Below are positions 8,790 through 18,392 of a stretch of DNA of 64,000 nt, in pieces. Within the stretch, counting starts at the first letter, position 1; the number at the start of each line of letters is the position of its first letter. Position numbers and translations under genes: made by a program. Source of the stretch: Pseudomonas fluorescens (GTDB lineage Bacteria > Pseudomonadota > Gammaproteobacteria > Pseudomonadales > Pseudomonadaceae); NCBI RefSeq assembly GCF_902498065.1, contig NZ_CABVIR010000001.1, positions 1,860,001 through 1,924,000 on the forward strand, written 5' to 3'. A model generated the notes under the pieces. It searched no databases, had not been told where the DNA came from, and saw nothing but the letters and a program-made list of their open reading frames with translations.

Positions 8790-8888
8790 GCTGGCCAGGG
8801 CACGCCATGTCGTGCCCGTCCCTTGCGCAGCACACGTTCAAAATAACCAGAAGTGACCACTGCGGTGGCAACGCTCCGAGGATGAAGC

Positions 8889-9839
8889 ATGATCGATGTA
8901 GTGGTGGTATCGCGCAAAAACGAAGCTCAGGACATCTGCAGCTATGAATTGGCCTGCGTCAATGACAACGCACTGCCCGGTTTCAGTGCCGGCGCGCACA
9001 TTGACGTGCACCTGCCCGGCGGACTCATCCGTCAATACTCCCTGTGCAATCACCCCGAAGAGCGCCACCGTTACCTGATCGGTGTGCTCAAGGATCCAGA
9101 CTCGCGCGGCGGCTCGCAATGCCTGCACGAACAGATCAACACTGGAGATCGCCTGCGCATCAGCGAGCCACGCAATCTGTTCCCGCTGGCACACCAGGCC
9201 AGGCGCAGCCTGTTGTTTGCCGGCGGCATCGGTATCACACCGATTCTGTGCATGGCTGAACGTCTTGCACACAGCGACGCGGACTTCGAGATGCATTACT
9301 GCGCACGCTCAAGCGAGCGTGCAGCCTTTGTCGAACGAATCAGGAACTCGTCTTTCGCCGACCGGGTATTTCTGCATTTCGATGAACAACCCGAAACAGC
9401 GCTGAACGCCGCCAGGGTATTGGCCCAGCCAGGAGAAAACGTTCATCTGTATGTTTGCGGGCCGGGCGGTTTTATGCAGCACGTGCTGGACAGCGCCAAG
9501 GCTCAAGGCTGGCAGGAAGACTCGCTGCACCGCGAATACTTTGCCGCCACGCCAGCCGATACCAGCAACGACGGGAGCTTTTCGGTCAAGGTTGGCAGCA
9601 CCGGCCAGGTCTTCGAAATCCCGGCCGACAAGACCGTGGTTCAAGTACTGGAAAGCCATGGCATCGATATCGCCATGTCCTGCGAACAAGGCATTTGCGG
9701 CACGTGCCTGACCAGGGTACTGGAGGGCGTGCCGGATCACCGCGACCTGTTCCTCACCGAAAATGAGCAGGCACTTAATGATCAGTTCACTCCGTGCTGC
9801 TCGCGTTCGAAATCACCGCTGCTGGTGCTGGACCTCTGA
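8889..9839 (+). CDS. vanB: vanillate O-demethylase reductase subunit
   Basis: A 316-residue phthalate-dioxygenase-reductase type protein supplying electrons from NAD(P)H to VanA. N-terminal flavin-binding barrel (RQYSLCNHP near residue 50), nucleotide-binding middle domain (GGIGITPILCMAE, about 113-125) and a C-terminal plant-type [2Fe-2S] domain with C-x4-C-x2-C (CEQGICGTC) and a later Cys near the end (TPCCSRSK). GAGGATGAAGC precedes the ATG. It ends 12 bp from the stop of the convergent vanR. Confidence 0.92.
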   Translation: MIDVVVVSRKNEAQDICSYELACVNDNALPGFSAGAHIDVHLPGGLIRQYSLCNHPEERHRYLIGVLKDPDSRGGSQCLHEQINTGDRLRISEPRNLFPLAHQARRSLLFAGGIGITPILCMAERLAHSDADFEMHYCARSSERAAFVERIRNSSFADRVFLHFDEQPETALNAARVLAQPGENVHLYVCGPGGFMQHVLDSAKAQGWQEDSLHREYFAATPADTSNDGSFSVKVGSTGQVFEIPADKTVVQVLESHGIDIAMSCEQGICGTCLTRVLEGVPDHRDLFLTENEQALNDQFTPCCSRSKSPLLVLDL

Positions 9840-9851
9840 AAAGGCCGAGCC

Positions 9852-10565
9852 TCACTCAGAGCGGTGAATGACCTTCATCCGCTCATTGGCTGTCGCAGAA
9901 CCAAATATCTCGGCATAGCGCAGGGTAGCGTTGGCGTGTTCGCGCATGATCGCTTCGGCGCGGGCACCCTGGCGATTGATCAAGGCATCGAAGACGGAAT
10001 GATGTTGCATGTGGGCGAAGTTGAAACGCCGATACTCGCGGACCATGTCGTTACGATCCACCGCCAACGCGGTCACCGAAGCAAACGGCAGGTGGTCATT
10101 GCGCGCCAGCGCATCGGCGATGGCCGGGTTGTGGCTGCCGTCGACGATCACCTGATGGAAACGCATGTTGAGGTCATGGTAGACCTCCAGATCGTCTTCT
10201 GTGACATAGCCCTTGTCGAACAACTCGTCACCTTGCAGCAGGCATAGTTCCAGGATCGCGCGCCCCTCCGCCGAAAGCCCGCGCTCGGCGGTCTGACGCG
10301 CCGCCAGGCCTTCGAGCACTCCGCGCACCTCGACGGCACCAGCGATGTCATCGGCACTGACCGAGCGCACCTGAAACCCTCGACCGCCAAAACGCACCAG
10401 CAACCCTTCCTGTTCGAGGGTTCGAAACGCCATACGCACCGGCATCCGGGACACCCCGAACAGCTCTGCCGTGGGGATTTCCATCAGTCGTTCGCCAGCA
10501 ACCAGCTCGCCCGAGGCGATCATCTTGCGCAGCGCTACCAGCACCAACTGACCGGGCTTACTCAT
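9852..10565 (-). CDS. vanR: GntR-family (FCD) vanillate-responsive repressor
   Basis: A 237-residue regulator with an N-terminal winged helix-turn-helix (IPTAELFGVSRMPVRMAFRTLE, residues about 25-46) and a C-terminal FCD effector domain with metal-ligand-like residues (DLNMRFHQVIV, and HHSVFDAL near residue 195). The adjacent convergent vanAB pair and two GGATCC-centred palindromes upstream of vanA identify it as VanR, expected to release DNA when vanillate binds. The ATG at 10565 (MSKPGQLVLVALRKM) is chosen because the helix-turn-helix then sits at the usual distance; a longer frame upstream lacks a ribosome site. It follows acd by 106 bp on the same strand and may be partly read through from the ferulate operon. 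Confidence 0.88.
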   Translation of the reverse strand: MSKPGQLVLVALRKMIASGELVAGERLMEIPTAELFGVSRMPVRMAFRTLEQEGLLVRFGGRGFQVRSVSADDIAGAVEVRGVLEGLAARQTAERGLSAEGRAILELCLLQGDELFDKGYVTEDDLEVYHDLNMRFHQVIVDGSHNPAIADALARNDHLPFASVTALAVDRNDMVREYRRFNFAHMQHHSVFDALINRQGARAEAIMREHANATLRYAEIFGSATANERMKVIHRSE

Positions 10566-10671
10566 CCAGGCAACTTCCAGAAAACGTGGGCGGCCATAGT
10601 AACGCAAGCCTTGCACAAGCTGGAGATCAACTCGCACAGCGGGCACTACCGGCATTGGCACATACCCAAAC

Positions 10672-12429
10672 TCACTCCAGAAACGCTAGCGGCGCCCTGG
10701 CTGCACGAATGGCAGCGATCCGGTAATCGGCCTCCGGCAGCAAATACGCAAAAAAGAAGCTCGCGGTTTCCAGTTTGCTGGCGCGCAGTGGATCACTGTC
10801 GACCAGTAACCGAGAGACACGCGCCGCCCGGGCCCAGGCAAAAGCCAACAGGGCCACACCACACAGGCGCAGAAAATCTCCGGCGGCGCGATAGGGGTAC
10901 TCACCCTCCTCGGCTGCCCGGTCACGAACTTCTGCTTGCACGCCCTCGAGCTTGTCGCAGAGCAGCGCCAGCTCAGCGCAAAAGCTGGCGCAACCAGCTG
11001 TCTCGCCGGCTTCCCGGACTTCTTCGCGCATCACCGCCAGCAACTGGCCGAAGGCGCGGCCTTCATCGCCCAATACTTTGCGCAATAGCAGGTCATTGGC
11101 CTGAATCTCGTTACTGCCCTCGTAAATCATTGCGATCCGGCTGTCGCGCAGGGTCTGCTCAATGGCGAACTCGGCGACGTAGCCATAACCGCCGAACACC
11201 TGCAAGGCATTGCTGGCCAGACGAAAACCCTGCTCGGTGAAGAAAGCCTTGATCACCGGCGTCAACAGCTCCGCCAGTTGCAAGGCTCGCTGTCGAGTCG
11301 CCAGGTCTGGGTCATGCTCGGCCTGATCGAGCAAGTGCGCCGCCCAATAACCGACGGCGCGCATGCCCTCGGCGTAGGCCCGTAATTCAAGCAAAGCGCG
11401 ACGCATCGCCGGGTGATAGTGGATGGGGTCGGCCGCCTCGGCGCCAATGCCGGCCGGTCGATTGGGTGCACGCATTTGCTTGCGCTCCAACGCGTAGGCG
11501 TGGGCATTCTGCCAAGCGGCTTCGGCGTGTCCCAGGCCCTGCAGGCCGACATGCAGTCGCGCCGAATTCATCATCACGAACATCGCCGCCAAACCACGAT
11601 TGGCTTCGCCAATCAGCCAGCCTTGAGCACCGTCGAACGTCAGCGAGCAGGTGGCGCTGCCCTTGATGCCCATCTTGTGTTCGATACCGTCGCAGCGCAC
11701 GGAATTGCCTTGAGCGTCATCCAGGCGTTTGGGCACCAGAAACAGCGAAATGCCCCGACTGCCTGCCGGCGCCCCGGGCAATCGAGCCAGCACCAGATGC
11801 AGGATGTCTTCGGTCAGGTCGTGTTCGCCTCCGGAAATGAAGATCTTGTTGCCACTCAGGCGATAGCTGCCGTCACTCAGCGGCTCGGCGCGGCAGCGCA
11901 GCAGGCCGATGTCGCTGCCAGCCTGAGGCTCGGTCAGGCACATCGTAGGCAGTGCTTCACCACTGACGATCTGCGGCAGATAACGGTCTTTGATCCACTG
12001 CGGTGCATGGGCCTTGAGGCACAGATAGGCGCCATGGGCGATGCCGGTGTACATGGCCCAGCCGTGGTTGCTGGCATAAAGCATTTCCTGCAGTGCAGCA
12101 TCGAGCAGTTGCGGCAACCCCTGACCGCCGAACGCTTCATCACAGGCCAGCGCCGGCCAACCGCCTTCGGCGAATGCCCGGTAAGCCTCGACAAAACCGT
12201 CCGGGGTACTGACCCGGCCCTCTTCGAAACGGCAACCCTGGCGATCACCGTTGCTGTTGAGCGGCGCCAGAATACCTGTACTGAAACGTCCGGCTTCTTC
12301 CAGAACCTGAATCGCCAGTGGTAAGTCCAGGGCTTCGAAGGCGGACATTTGACCCCATGCACGGGGTGCCTGCAGCCAGTGTTCGAAAATGAATTGCATG
12401 TCGCGCAGCGGCGCTTGGTAGTGCCACAT
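10672..12429 (-). CDS. acd: acyl-CoA dehydrogenase of the ferulate cluster
   Basis: A 585-residue flavoprotein of the acyl-CoA dehydrogenase superfamily, C-terminally extended like the long-chain/dimethylsulfoniopropionate group. Motifs include MCLTEPQAGSDIG, IFISGGEHD and the catalytic-Glu region MIYEGSNEIQAND. In other pseudomonads a homologue lies at the end of the ech-vdh-fcs-aat operon and is not needed for the CoA-dependent non-beta-oxidative route; a role in a side beta-oxidation route for phenylpropanoid-CoA is inferred. The ATG at 12429 is used because TGAGG lies 8 bp upstream; another ATG four codons earlier overlaps that site. It is 82 bp after aat. Confidence 0.82.
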   Translation of the reverse strand: MWHYQAPLRDMQFIFEHWLQAPRAWGQMSAFEALDLPLAIQVLEEAGRFSTGILAPLNSNGDRQGCRFEEGRVSTPDGFVEAYRAFAEGGWPALACDEAFGGQGLPQLLDAALQEMLYASNHGWAMYTGIAHGAYLCLKAHAPQWIKDRYLPQIVSGEALPTMCLTEPQAGSDIGLLRCRAEPLSDGSYRLSGNKIFISGGEHDLTEDILHLVLARLPGAPAGSRGISLFLVPKRLDDAQGNSVRCDGIEHKMGIKGSATCSLTFDGAQGWLIGEANRGLAAMFVMMNSARLHVGLQGLGHAEAAWQNAHAYALERKQMRAPNRPAGIGAEAADPIHYHPAMRRALLELRAYAEGMRAVGYWAAHLLDQAEHDPDLATRQRALQLAELLTPVIKAFFTEQGFRLASNALQVFGGYGYVAEFAIEQTLRDSRIAMIYEGSNEIQANDLLLRKVLGDEGRAFGQLLAVMREEVREAGETAGCASFCAELALLCDKLEGVQAEVRDRAAEEGEYPYRAAGDFLRLCGVALLAFAWARAARVSRLLVDSDPLRASKLETASFFFAYLLPEADYRIAAIRAARAPLAFLE

Positions 12430-12511
12430 GGAAAGCCTCATAGCGTCGAAAGTTGCAAGGGTCTGTGGCCGGTCAATATTCGCCCGGCGCTGTTCAAAGC
12501 GGTGATAGGGC

Positions 12512-13753
12512 TCAGACGCGGTACTGGGGGTTCTCGATCAGCACGGCCATGCCCTGTCCGCCACCGACACAGGCAGCGGCGATTCCGTAGCGCAGATTCT
12601 GCTCGCGCAACTGCCGGGCCAGGGTCATCACCAGACGCAGGCCGGTGGCGGCTAACGGATGACCAAGGGCAATTGAGCCGCCACGGCGGTTGAGCTTGTT
12701 GGTGTCCAGCTCCAGCGCCTGGGCCACTGCCAGCACCTGCGCCCCCTGTGCCTCGTTGATTTCAAACAGGGCGATATCATCCAGGACCAACCCGCTGCGT
12801 TGCAGCAGCAGCTGGATTGCCGGAGCCGGGCCGATCCCCATGAACTCCGGCGCCACGCCGACCACCGCCGTCGCCAGCAGGTTTGCCAGTGCCGGTCGCG
12901 TACCCGCCGATGCGCGACCGACCAGCACCGCCGCCGCACCGTCCACCACCGCACAGCTGTTACCAGCGGTTTGCACGCCCCCCGCATGAATCGCCCGCAA
13001 CGTCGCCAATGCGAGTAAATCAGTGGGCCGAATGTGGCTGTCGAGGGTGACTGCGTCTACCCGACGCGGCAGCGTAATGCCCCGAGGCTGATAGCCGTCC
13101 AGCTCGAATGACTCGTTGCGCACTGCGACGATTTCATCGGCGAACCAGTCAGAAGCCTGCGCTTGCAACGCTTGCTCGTGGCTATTGAGGGCATAGGTAT
13201 CCACCGTTTCGCGACTCAGGCCATGACGCCGGGCAAGGTTTTCCGCCGTGGCGATCATGTCCAGTCCCGGTGCCGGGTCGTACAGCGCCTCCCAGAGGAA
13301 ATCCTTGAAATCCACCGACGCACCGAGACGAAATCCGTCCCGATGGGTGTAGGCAGCAATCGGGTTGCGCGACATGGATTCGGCGCCCACGCACAGCGCC
13401 AGTTCCACGCCGTCGCGAAGTTGCTCACCGGCCTGGCGCAGCAGCTCGAAACCGGTGGCGCAGATGCGCTGCACCGCCAGCGCCGGCACCTGTTGCGGCA
13501 CACCGCTGTAAAGACCGATGTGGCGTGGCAGCAAGTAGGCGTCGAAGCTGGCCTGGGCCATGGAGCCCGCCAGCACACTGTCGACCGCTCGCGGATCGAA
13601 CCCGGCACGGGCCAGCACTTCACGACCGACCTTGATGCCCAGATCGATGGGCGACACCTGAGCCAGCGCACCGCCAACGTCAATCCAGGGCGTGCGCACG
13701 GCCCCGAGAATCGCCACATCGGTGAAGGCCGAATACTGCCCTGCGTAGTTCAC
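12512..13753 (-). CDS. aat: thiolase (acetyl-CoA acetyltransferase family) of the ferulate cluster
   Basis: A 413-residue thiolase. The acylated Cys (QRICATGFELL, near residue 90), the His of GGSIALGHPLAATG and the C-terminal Cys of CVGGGQGMA are all present. It begins with GTG at 13753, in a 4-base GTGA overlap with the fcs stop, indicating translational coupling; an in-frame upstream extension of 24 codons lies inside fcs and is rejected. Homologues occur in ferulate operons of Pseudomonas (aat), though the main pathway uses the Ech lyase and does not need a thiolase. A back-up beta-oxidation role is inferred. Confidence 0.85.
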   Translation of the reverse strand: MNYAGQYSAFTDVAILGAVRTPWIDVGGALAQVSPIDLGIKVGREVLARAGFDPRAVDSVLAGSMAQASFDAYLLPRHIGLYSGVPQQVPALAVQRICATGFELLRQAGEQLRDGVELALCVGAESMSRNPIAAYTHRDGFRLGASVDFKDFLWEALYDPAPGLDMIATAENLARRHGLSRETVDTYALNSHEQALQAQASDWFADEIVAVRNESFELDGYQPRGITLPRRVDAVTLDSHIRPTDLLALATLRAIHAGGVQTAGNSCAVVDGAAAVLVGRASAGTRPALANLLATAVVGVAPEFMGIGPAPAIQLLLQRSGLVLDDIALFEINEAQGAQVLAVAQALELDTNKLNRRGGSIALGHPLAATGLRLVMTLARQLREQNLRYGIAAACVGGGQGMAVLIENPQYRV

Positions 13754-15633
13754 GACCGTGGACCGGCGCGCAGGATCGATAGGTCTTCGCCGCGATACAG
13801 CGCTTCGACCTTGGCTGCACGCCACTGCAAGACCGCCCGCTGGTTGATCGAGCCCTTGTCAGTGATTTCACCGCGATCGATAGACGCGGCCTCGTCGAGC
13901 ACCGCGATCCACTCCAGGCGACTGGCGTTGCCGCTGGCTTCGCGATTGAGGCGCTGCAGCCAGTCGGCGAACCACGCCCGAACCGGCGCGCTGGCCAGAA
14001 CTTCGGCATCGCTGGCAGCCTTGGTCAACCCCGAGAGCCGACGGCACTCGTACAGGCGGGGAAAAACCAGTGCGCCCAGGCACTCGCGATCCGGCGCCGT
14101 GACAACGAGGTCCTGCACATAGGGCGAGCCCTCCAGTACCGCTCGATTGCGCAGCGGGCCGACACTGACGAACACCCCGGAGGACAACTTGAAGTCTTCG
14201 GCGAGACGACCATCGAACATCAGGCCGAGTTGCGGATCGCTCGGGTCGGCCAATTTGATGGCATCACCGGAACAGTAGAAGCCCTCATCGTCGAAGACTT
14301 CGGCAGTCTGCTGCGGTGCGCGCCAGTAGCCGGGCATGATGTGCGGCCCACGGAAACGTCCTTCCAGCTTGCCATCCACCGGCACCAGCAGGACCTCGCA
14401 ACCCGGCGCCGGCAGGCCGATGTAACCGGCCATGGACAGCGGCCCGGTGGTGAAGGTGCAAGAGGGAGACGCTTCGGTCATGCCGAGCCCGGCCATCATG
14501 CGGATGCGTTCGCCACAGTGTTGCTCTGCGACCCGGTCGAGCCGATCCCAGACACTCTGCGAGAGACCGGCTGCGGCGAAAAAGAACAGCTTCATTTGGG
14601 CAAAAAAACGTTCACGCAACTCGCCATCGTTTTCCAGCGCCGAGACCAGTTCCTCCCAGCCCTTGGGAACAGTCAGGTAAGCGGTCGGCGAAACTTCCTT
14701 CAGATTGCGCAGGGTTTCAGCGAAGCCCTGAGCCGTGGGCTTCCCGTCATCCAGGTAAAAGGTGCCACCGTTGTAAAGCACGATGCCAACGTTGTGACTG
14801 CCGCCGAACGTATGGTTCCACGGTAGCCAGTCCACCAGTACCGGCGGCTCCTCGCCAAACACTGGAAAGGTCTGCAACAGCATTTGCTGGTTGGCGCAGA
14901 GCATGCGTTGGGTGGTGATGACCGCCTTGGGCAATTTGGTCGAACCCGAGGTGAACAGGAATTTGGCGATGCTGTCCGGGCCCGTGGCGTTGAAAGCGAC
15001 ATCGGCCTCTGCACCGCCAGGGCGTTCGAGCAGGCTGGCGAAAGTCACCTGGCGACGCCCTGGCACTTGTCCGAGCACAGCAACCAATGGAGTCTCGGCG
15101 GGCAACACCACATCGATCGCCCGCTGGTAGGCGGCCGCGTCGCTGACAAATATCAGCCCCGGCCGCAGCAGATCGCAGACATGCCGCAGCTTGGCGAAAT
15201 CCTGAGACAGTAACGAATAGGCCGGAGAAACCGGGCAATAAGGAATCCCCGCATACATCGCGCCCAAGGCGATCTGCAAATGTTCGATGTCGTTGCCCGA
15301 GAGGATCGCCAGCGGTCGCTCGGCCGAAAGCCCGTAGCCGAGCAGGCTCTGGGCGATGGCACGAACGCTGTCGAGCATCTGGGCATAACTGACCCGGCGC
15401 CAATCGCCGCCTTGTTCGCGGGCGGCGATAAAGGTCTGCTGCGGGCGCACCTGTGCCCAATGCACCAATCGGTCGAGCAGGCGCATGGGCAGTGGCGCCA
15501 GCGGTTCCAGCGAGCGCATGTGCAAGTTGCCGTGACGTTCACTGACCTCCACTGCGGAATGGCCGATGGACACGTGGCGGTAACGCGTTTGAGCAACGCC
15601 GGATTGGGGCTGCGGTCTGAATTCGGAACTCAC
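13750..15633 (-). CDS. fcs: feruloyl-CoA synthetase
   Basis: A 627-residue acyl-CoA synthetase that activates ferulate (and probably coumarate/caffeate) to the CoA thioester using ATP. The AMP-binding signature LFTSGSTKLPKAVI, the GLGMTEASP region and the hinge GRLAEDFKLSSG are visible. The start is placed at GTG 15633 because GGAGG sits 8 bp upstream; an ATG at 15648 overlaps that ribosome site, and the open frame continues far upstream into vdh without support. The stop overlaps aat by 4 bases. It lies 160 bp after vdh in the ech-vdh-fcs-aat-acd order. Confidence 0.9.
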   Translation of the reverse strand: MSSEFRPQPQSGVAQTRYRHVSIGHSAVEVSERHGNLHMRSLEPLAPLPMRLLDRLVHWAQVRPQQTFIAAREQGGDWRRVSYAQMLDSVRAIAQSLLGYGLSAERPLAILSGNDIEHLQIALGAMYAGIPYCPVSPAYSLLSQDFAKLRHVCDLLRPGLIFVSDAAAYQRAIDVVLPAETPLVAVLGQVPGRRQVTFASLLERPGGAEADVAFNATGPDSIAKFLFTSGSTKLPKAVITTQRMLCANQQMLLQTFPVFGEEPPVLVDWLPWNHTFGGSHNVGIVLYNGGTFYLDDGKPTAQGFAETLRNLKEVSPTAYLTVPKGWEELVSALENDGELRERFFAQMKLFFFAAAGLSQSVWDRLDRVAEQHCGERIRMMAGLGMTEASPSCTFTTGPLSMAGYIGLPAPGCEVLLVPVDGKLEGRFRGPHIMPGYWRAPQQTAEVFDDEGFYCSGDAIKLADPSDPQLGLMFDGRLAEDFKLSSGVFVSVGPLRNRAVLEGSPYVQDLVVTAPDRECLGALVFPRLYECRRLSGLTKAASDAEVLASAPVRAWFADWLQRLNREASGNASRLEWIAVLDEAASIDRGEITDKGSINQRAVLQWRAAKVEALYRGEDLSILRAGPRS

Positions 15634-15716
15634 GTCGTTATCCTCCATCAAGGCATGCCAGCACCGACCAGCCCTCAAGCGGTTCGGTGCAAGCATGGCA
15701 GCGTCTGGCTGCATCC

Positions 15717-15727
15717 TTGTTATTGTT
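15717..15727 (-). promoter_or_regulatory. CA-type motif in the fcs leader
   Basis: The minus strand reads AACAATAACAA, in the 160-bp gap between vdh and fcs, 83 nt upstream of the chosen fcs start. This is further from the ribosome site than the other copies. Confidence 0.3.
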
Positions 15728-15793
15728 ATGCCTTGTTTACATTTGCAAGCGGCTGCTCGCACGAGACAGCAGCCCGAGAAACGCAACGAACGA

Positions 15794-17242
15794 TCAGATG
15801 GGGTAGTGCCGCGGCCCGTTCTGCAAAGTGACCCAGCGCAATTGAGTGAAATGTTCGATCGCCGCTTTGCCGCCGAAACTGCCATAGCCGCTGGACTTGA
15901 CCCCGCCGAAGGGCATCTGCGCCTCATCGTGCACGGTCGGCCCGTTGATATGGCAGATGCCTGACTCGACTCTCTGGGCCAGGGCCAGGGCGCGCCCGGT
16001 ATCACGACTGAAGATCGCCGCCGACAGACCGAATTCGGAATCGTTGGCCAGGCGCAGTAACTCCTCGTCGCCCTCGCCACGCAGCAGCACCGCCACCGGA
16101 CCGAAGGACTCCTCGCGGTACAGGCGCATCTCGGGGGTCACCCCATCAAGCAAGGTCGGCTGCATGATGCTGCGCTCGATCTGACCACCGGCAACCAGGC
16201 GTGCGCCCTTGTCGAGGGCATCGTCGATCAACCCCCGGATGCGCTCGCCAGCTGCGGCATCGACCAGGGAACCCAGTACCGAGTCGACAGCGTTCGGGTC
16301 GCCGGCGCGCAAGGTGGCGATCTTGCTCGCCAGCTTGCTGACAAACACATCCGCGACCCTGGCATCGACGATCAGGCGCTCAGTGGACATGCAAATCTGT
16401 CCCTGGTTGAAGTAGGCGCCGAAGGCTGCAGCCTCGACCGCCGCGTCAAGGTCCGCGTCGTCCAGCACCAGGAACGGCGCCTTGCCACCCAACTCCAGCA
16501 GTGCCGGCTTGAGGTGTCGCGCCGACAGTTCGCCGACGATACGCCCGACATGGGTTGAGCCGGTAAAGTTGACTCGACGCACCGCCGGATTGGCGATCAG
16601 CCGCTCGACGATGGCCGCGGCATCTGCCGGGGCATTGCTGATGACATTGACCACCCCATCGCCCAGACCGGCATCCTGCAACACCTGGCCGATCAACCGA
16701 TGCACCGCCGGGCTCAGTTCGGAGGCCTTGAGCACCACCGTATTGCCGCAGGCCAGGGGCATGGCAATCGCACGGGTGGCGAGAATAACCGGCGCGTTCC
16801 ACGGTGCGATTCCCAATACCACGCCACAGGGTTGGCGCAGGGCCATGGCGAAATTGCCTGGGACGTCGGAGGGAATCACTTCGCCGTTGATTTGCGTGGT
16901 CATCGATGCCGCCTCGCGCAGCATGCCGGCCGCCAGGTGCACGTTGAAGCCATACCAGTTCGCCATGGCGCCGGTTTCACCGGCGGCGGCGATAAATTCC
17001 GCGCTGCGCGCCTGCAATTGTTCGGCAGCGGCGAGCAAGCGCGTGCGGCGTTCATTGGGCGCCAGTGCGGCCCAGGCAGGAAACGCAGCCTTGGCCGCGG
17101 CGACCGCCGCATCGGCATCTTCCAAGGTAGCGGCGGCCACTCGCGACACGACCTCGCCCGTCACCGGGTTGCGGCGCTCGAAAGTTCGCCCGTCACGGGC
17201 TGGGCACGACTTGCCGCCGATCAGCAGGGGCACGTCCAACAT
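15794..17242 (-). CDS. vdh: vanillin dehydrogenase
   Basis: A 482-residue NAD-dependent aldehyde dehydrogenase oxidising vanillin to vanillate. Active-site residues are Asn149 (APWNAP), Glu250 (LELGGKAP) and Cys284 (FNQGQICMSTERL). Its sequence from the N-terminus (VPLLIGGKSC) to the C-terminus (LQNGPRHYPI) closely follows my memory of Vdh from Pseudomonas HR199. It lies between ech, whose product releases vanillin, and fcs. AAAGAGG precedes the ATG, with a near-match CA motif (GACAATAA) just before it. Confidence 0.93.
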   Translation of the reverse strand: MLDVPLLIGGKSCPARDGRTFERRNPVTGEVVSRVAAATLEDADAAVAAAKAAFPAWAALAPNERRTRLLAAAEQLQARSAEFIAAAGETGAMANWYGFNVHLAAGMLREAASMTTQINGEVIPSDVPGNFAMALRQPCGVVLGIAPWNAPVILATRAIAMPLACGNTVVLKASELSPAVHRLIGQVLQDAGLGDGVVNVISNAPADAAAIVERLIANPAVRRVNFTGSTHVGRIVGELSARHLKPALLELGGKAPFLVLDDADLDAAVEAAAFGAYFNQGQICMSTERLIVDARVADVFVSKLASKIATLRAGDPNAVDSVLGSLVDAAAGERIRGLIDDALDKGARLVAGGQIERSIMQPTLLDGVTPEMRLYREESFGPVAVLLRGEGDEELLRLANDSEFGLSAAIFSRDTGRALALAQRVESGICHINGPTVHDEAQMPFGGVKSSGYGSFGGKAAIEHFTQLRWVTLQNGPRHYPI

Positions 17243-17349
17243 GGTGATTCCTCTTTATTGTCTTTATCGGGAATTCGTTCAAGCGGTGTGACAACAGGGC
17301 CAGGACGCGGTAGCGAACAGCAGGATGCGCCCGCCGTGCGCTGCGTGTT

Positions 17350-18180
17350 TCAGCGTTTATACGTCTGCAGGCCGGGCTTGATGCTTTTGTCATCGAGGAA
17401 TTGCTTCATGCCCTGCTCGCGGCCGCCTTCGGTGTCGAGCAGTCGCGACTGGTCGAGCTTGGCGTACAGGTAGTCCTCGTTCTGCTCCCAGGTCAGCTCG
17501 CGGCAGCGTTTGAAACCATGTTTGGCCGCACGCAACACCACCGGGTTTTTCTCCAACAGATTGCGCGCCAGGTCGACGGTCACCTCACGCAGTTGCGCCA
17601 GCGGCACACTCTCGTTGACCAGGCCCATCTCGGCAGCTTTCTGACCGCCAAAGGTCTTGCCGGTCATGATGTAGTAAAGCGACTGGCGATGGCCCACGGT
17701 GTCCGCCATGGCCTTGCTCACCAGATTGCCCGGCGGAATGCCCCAGTTGATCTCTGACAGGCCGAAGGTTGCCTCGTCGGCGCAGATCGCCAGGTCGCAG
17801 GCGACCAATGGGCTGAAACCACCGCCAAAACACCAGCCGTTGACCATGGCGATGGTCGGCTTGGCGTACATGCGCAGTAGTTTCCATTGCCACTGAGAGG
17901 CTTCGCGGCGAATTTTTTCCTGAAGGATTTCCGGGCCGGCGTCCACTTCACGGAAGTATTCCTTGAGGTCCATGCCGGCGGTCCAGGCTTCGCCCGCACC
18001 GGTCAGCACAAGTACGCCCGCGTCCGGGTCCTGCTCGAGGGTTTCCAGAACGTCGATCATCTCGCGGTTCAGGGTCGGGCTCATGGCGTTGCGTTTTTCC
18101 GGGCGGTTGAGGATGACCCACGCGATGCCTTCCTCGATTTCCACTTTGACTGTTGTCCAGCGACCTTCGTAATTGCTCAT
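17350..18180 (-). CDS. ech: feruloyl-CoA hydratase/lyase (hydroxycinnamoyl-CoA hydratase-lyase)
   Basis: A 276-residue crotonase-fold enzyme that hydrates feruloyl-CoA and cleaves it to vanillin plus acetyl-CoA. The residues reported as important in the P. fluorescens enzyme are all here at the expected numbers: Ser123 (GGGFSPLV), Glu143 (LSEINWG) and Tyr239 (DYLYAK). It is the first gene of the leftward operon ech-vdh-fcs-aat-acd and is divergent from a MarR regulator. A palindromic operator candidate lies 63-81 bp upstream of its start. vdh follows after 107 bp. Confidence 0.95.
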   Translation of the reverse strand: MSNYEGRWTTVKVEIEEGIAWVILNRPEKRNAMSPTLNREMIDVLETLEQDPDAGVLVLTGAGEAWTAGMDLKEYFREVDAGPEILQEKIRREASQWQWKLLRMYAKPTIAMVNGWCFGGGFSPLVACDLAICADEATFGLSEINWGIPPGNLVSKAMADTVGHRQSLYYIMTGKTFGGQKAAEMGLVNESVPLAQLREVTVDLARNLLEKNPVVLRAAKHGFKRCRELTWEQNEDYLYAKLDQSRLLDTEGGREQGMKQFLDDKSIKPGLQTYKR

Positions 18181-18192
18181 GGTGATGCTCTC

Positions 18193-18200
18193 TTGTTCTT
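18193..18200 (-). promoter_or_regulatory. Crc/Hfq-type CA motif before ech
   Basis: The minus strand reads AAGAACAA, an exact AANAANAA match about 12 nt upstream of the ech ATG. Confidence 0.35.
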
Positions 18201-18242
18201 GGCTTGACGATGGGTAAAAACTAAACCGACAAACTAGTTATG

Positions 18243-18261
18243 TCAATTAACTATTAATTGA
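18243..18261. promoter_or_regulatory. candidate FerR operator
   Basis: TCAATTAACTATTAATTGA is a perfect inverted repeat with 8-bp arms and a 3-bp centre, the size expected for a MarR dimer. It lies in the divergent ech/ferR promoter region. AACTAGTT (18232-18239) and a further AAACTAG (about 18347-18353) nearby may be accessory. Confidence 0.6.
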
Positions 18262-18392
18262 ATTAACCAAATATTTTTCACCTTCGAATCCTGCAAAAGG
18301 TCAATACTTTAGCTTCCTGCCGTAGCTATTCCTGGCCAACCTCGTCAAACTAGATATCTTTATTAACCTGAAACCCGAGGGATTTTCCCGCA

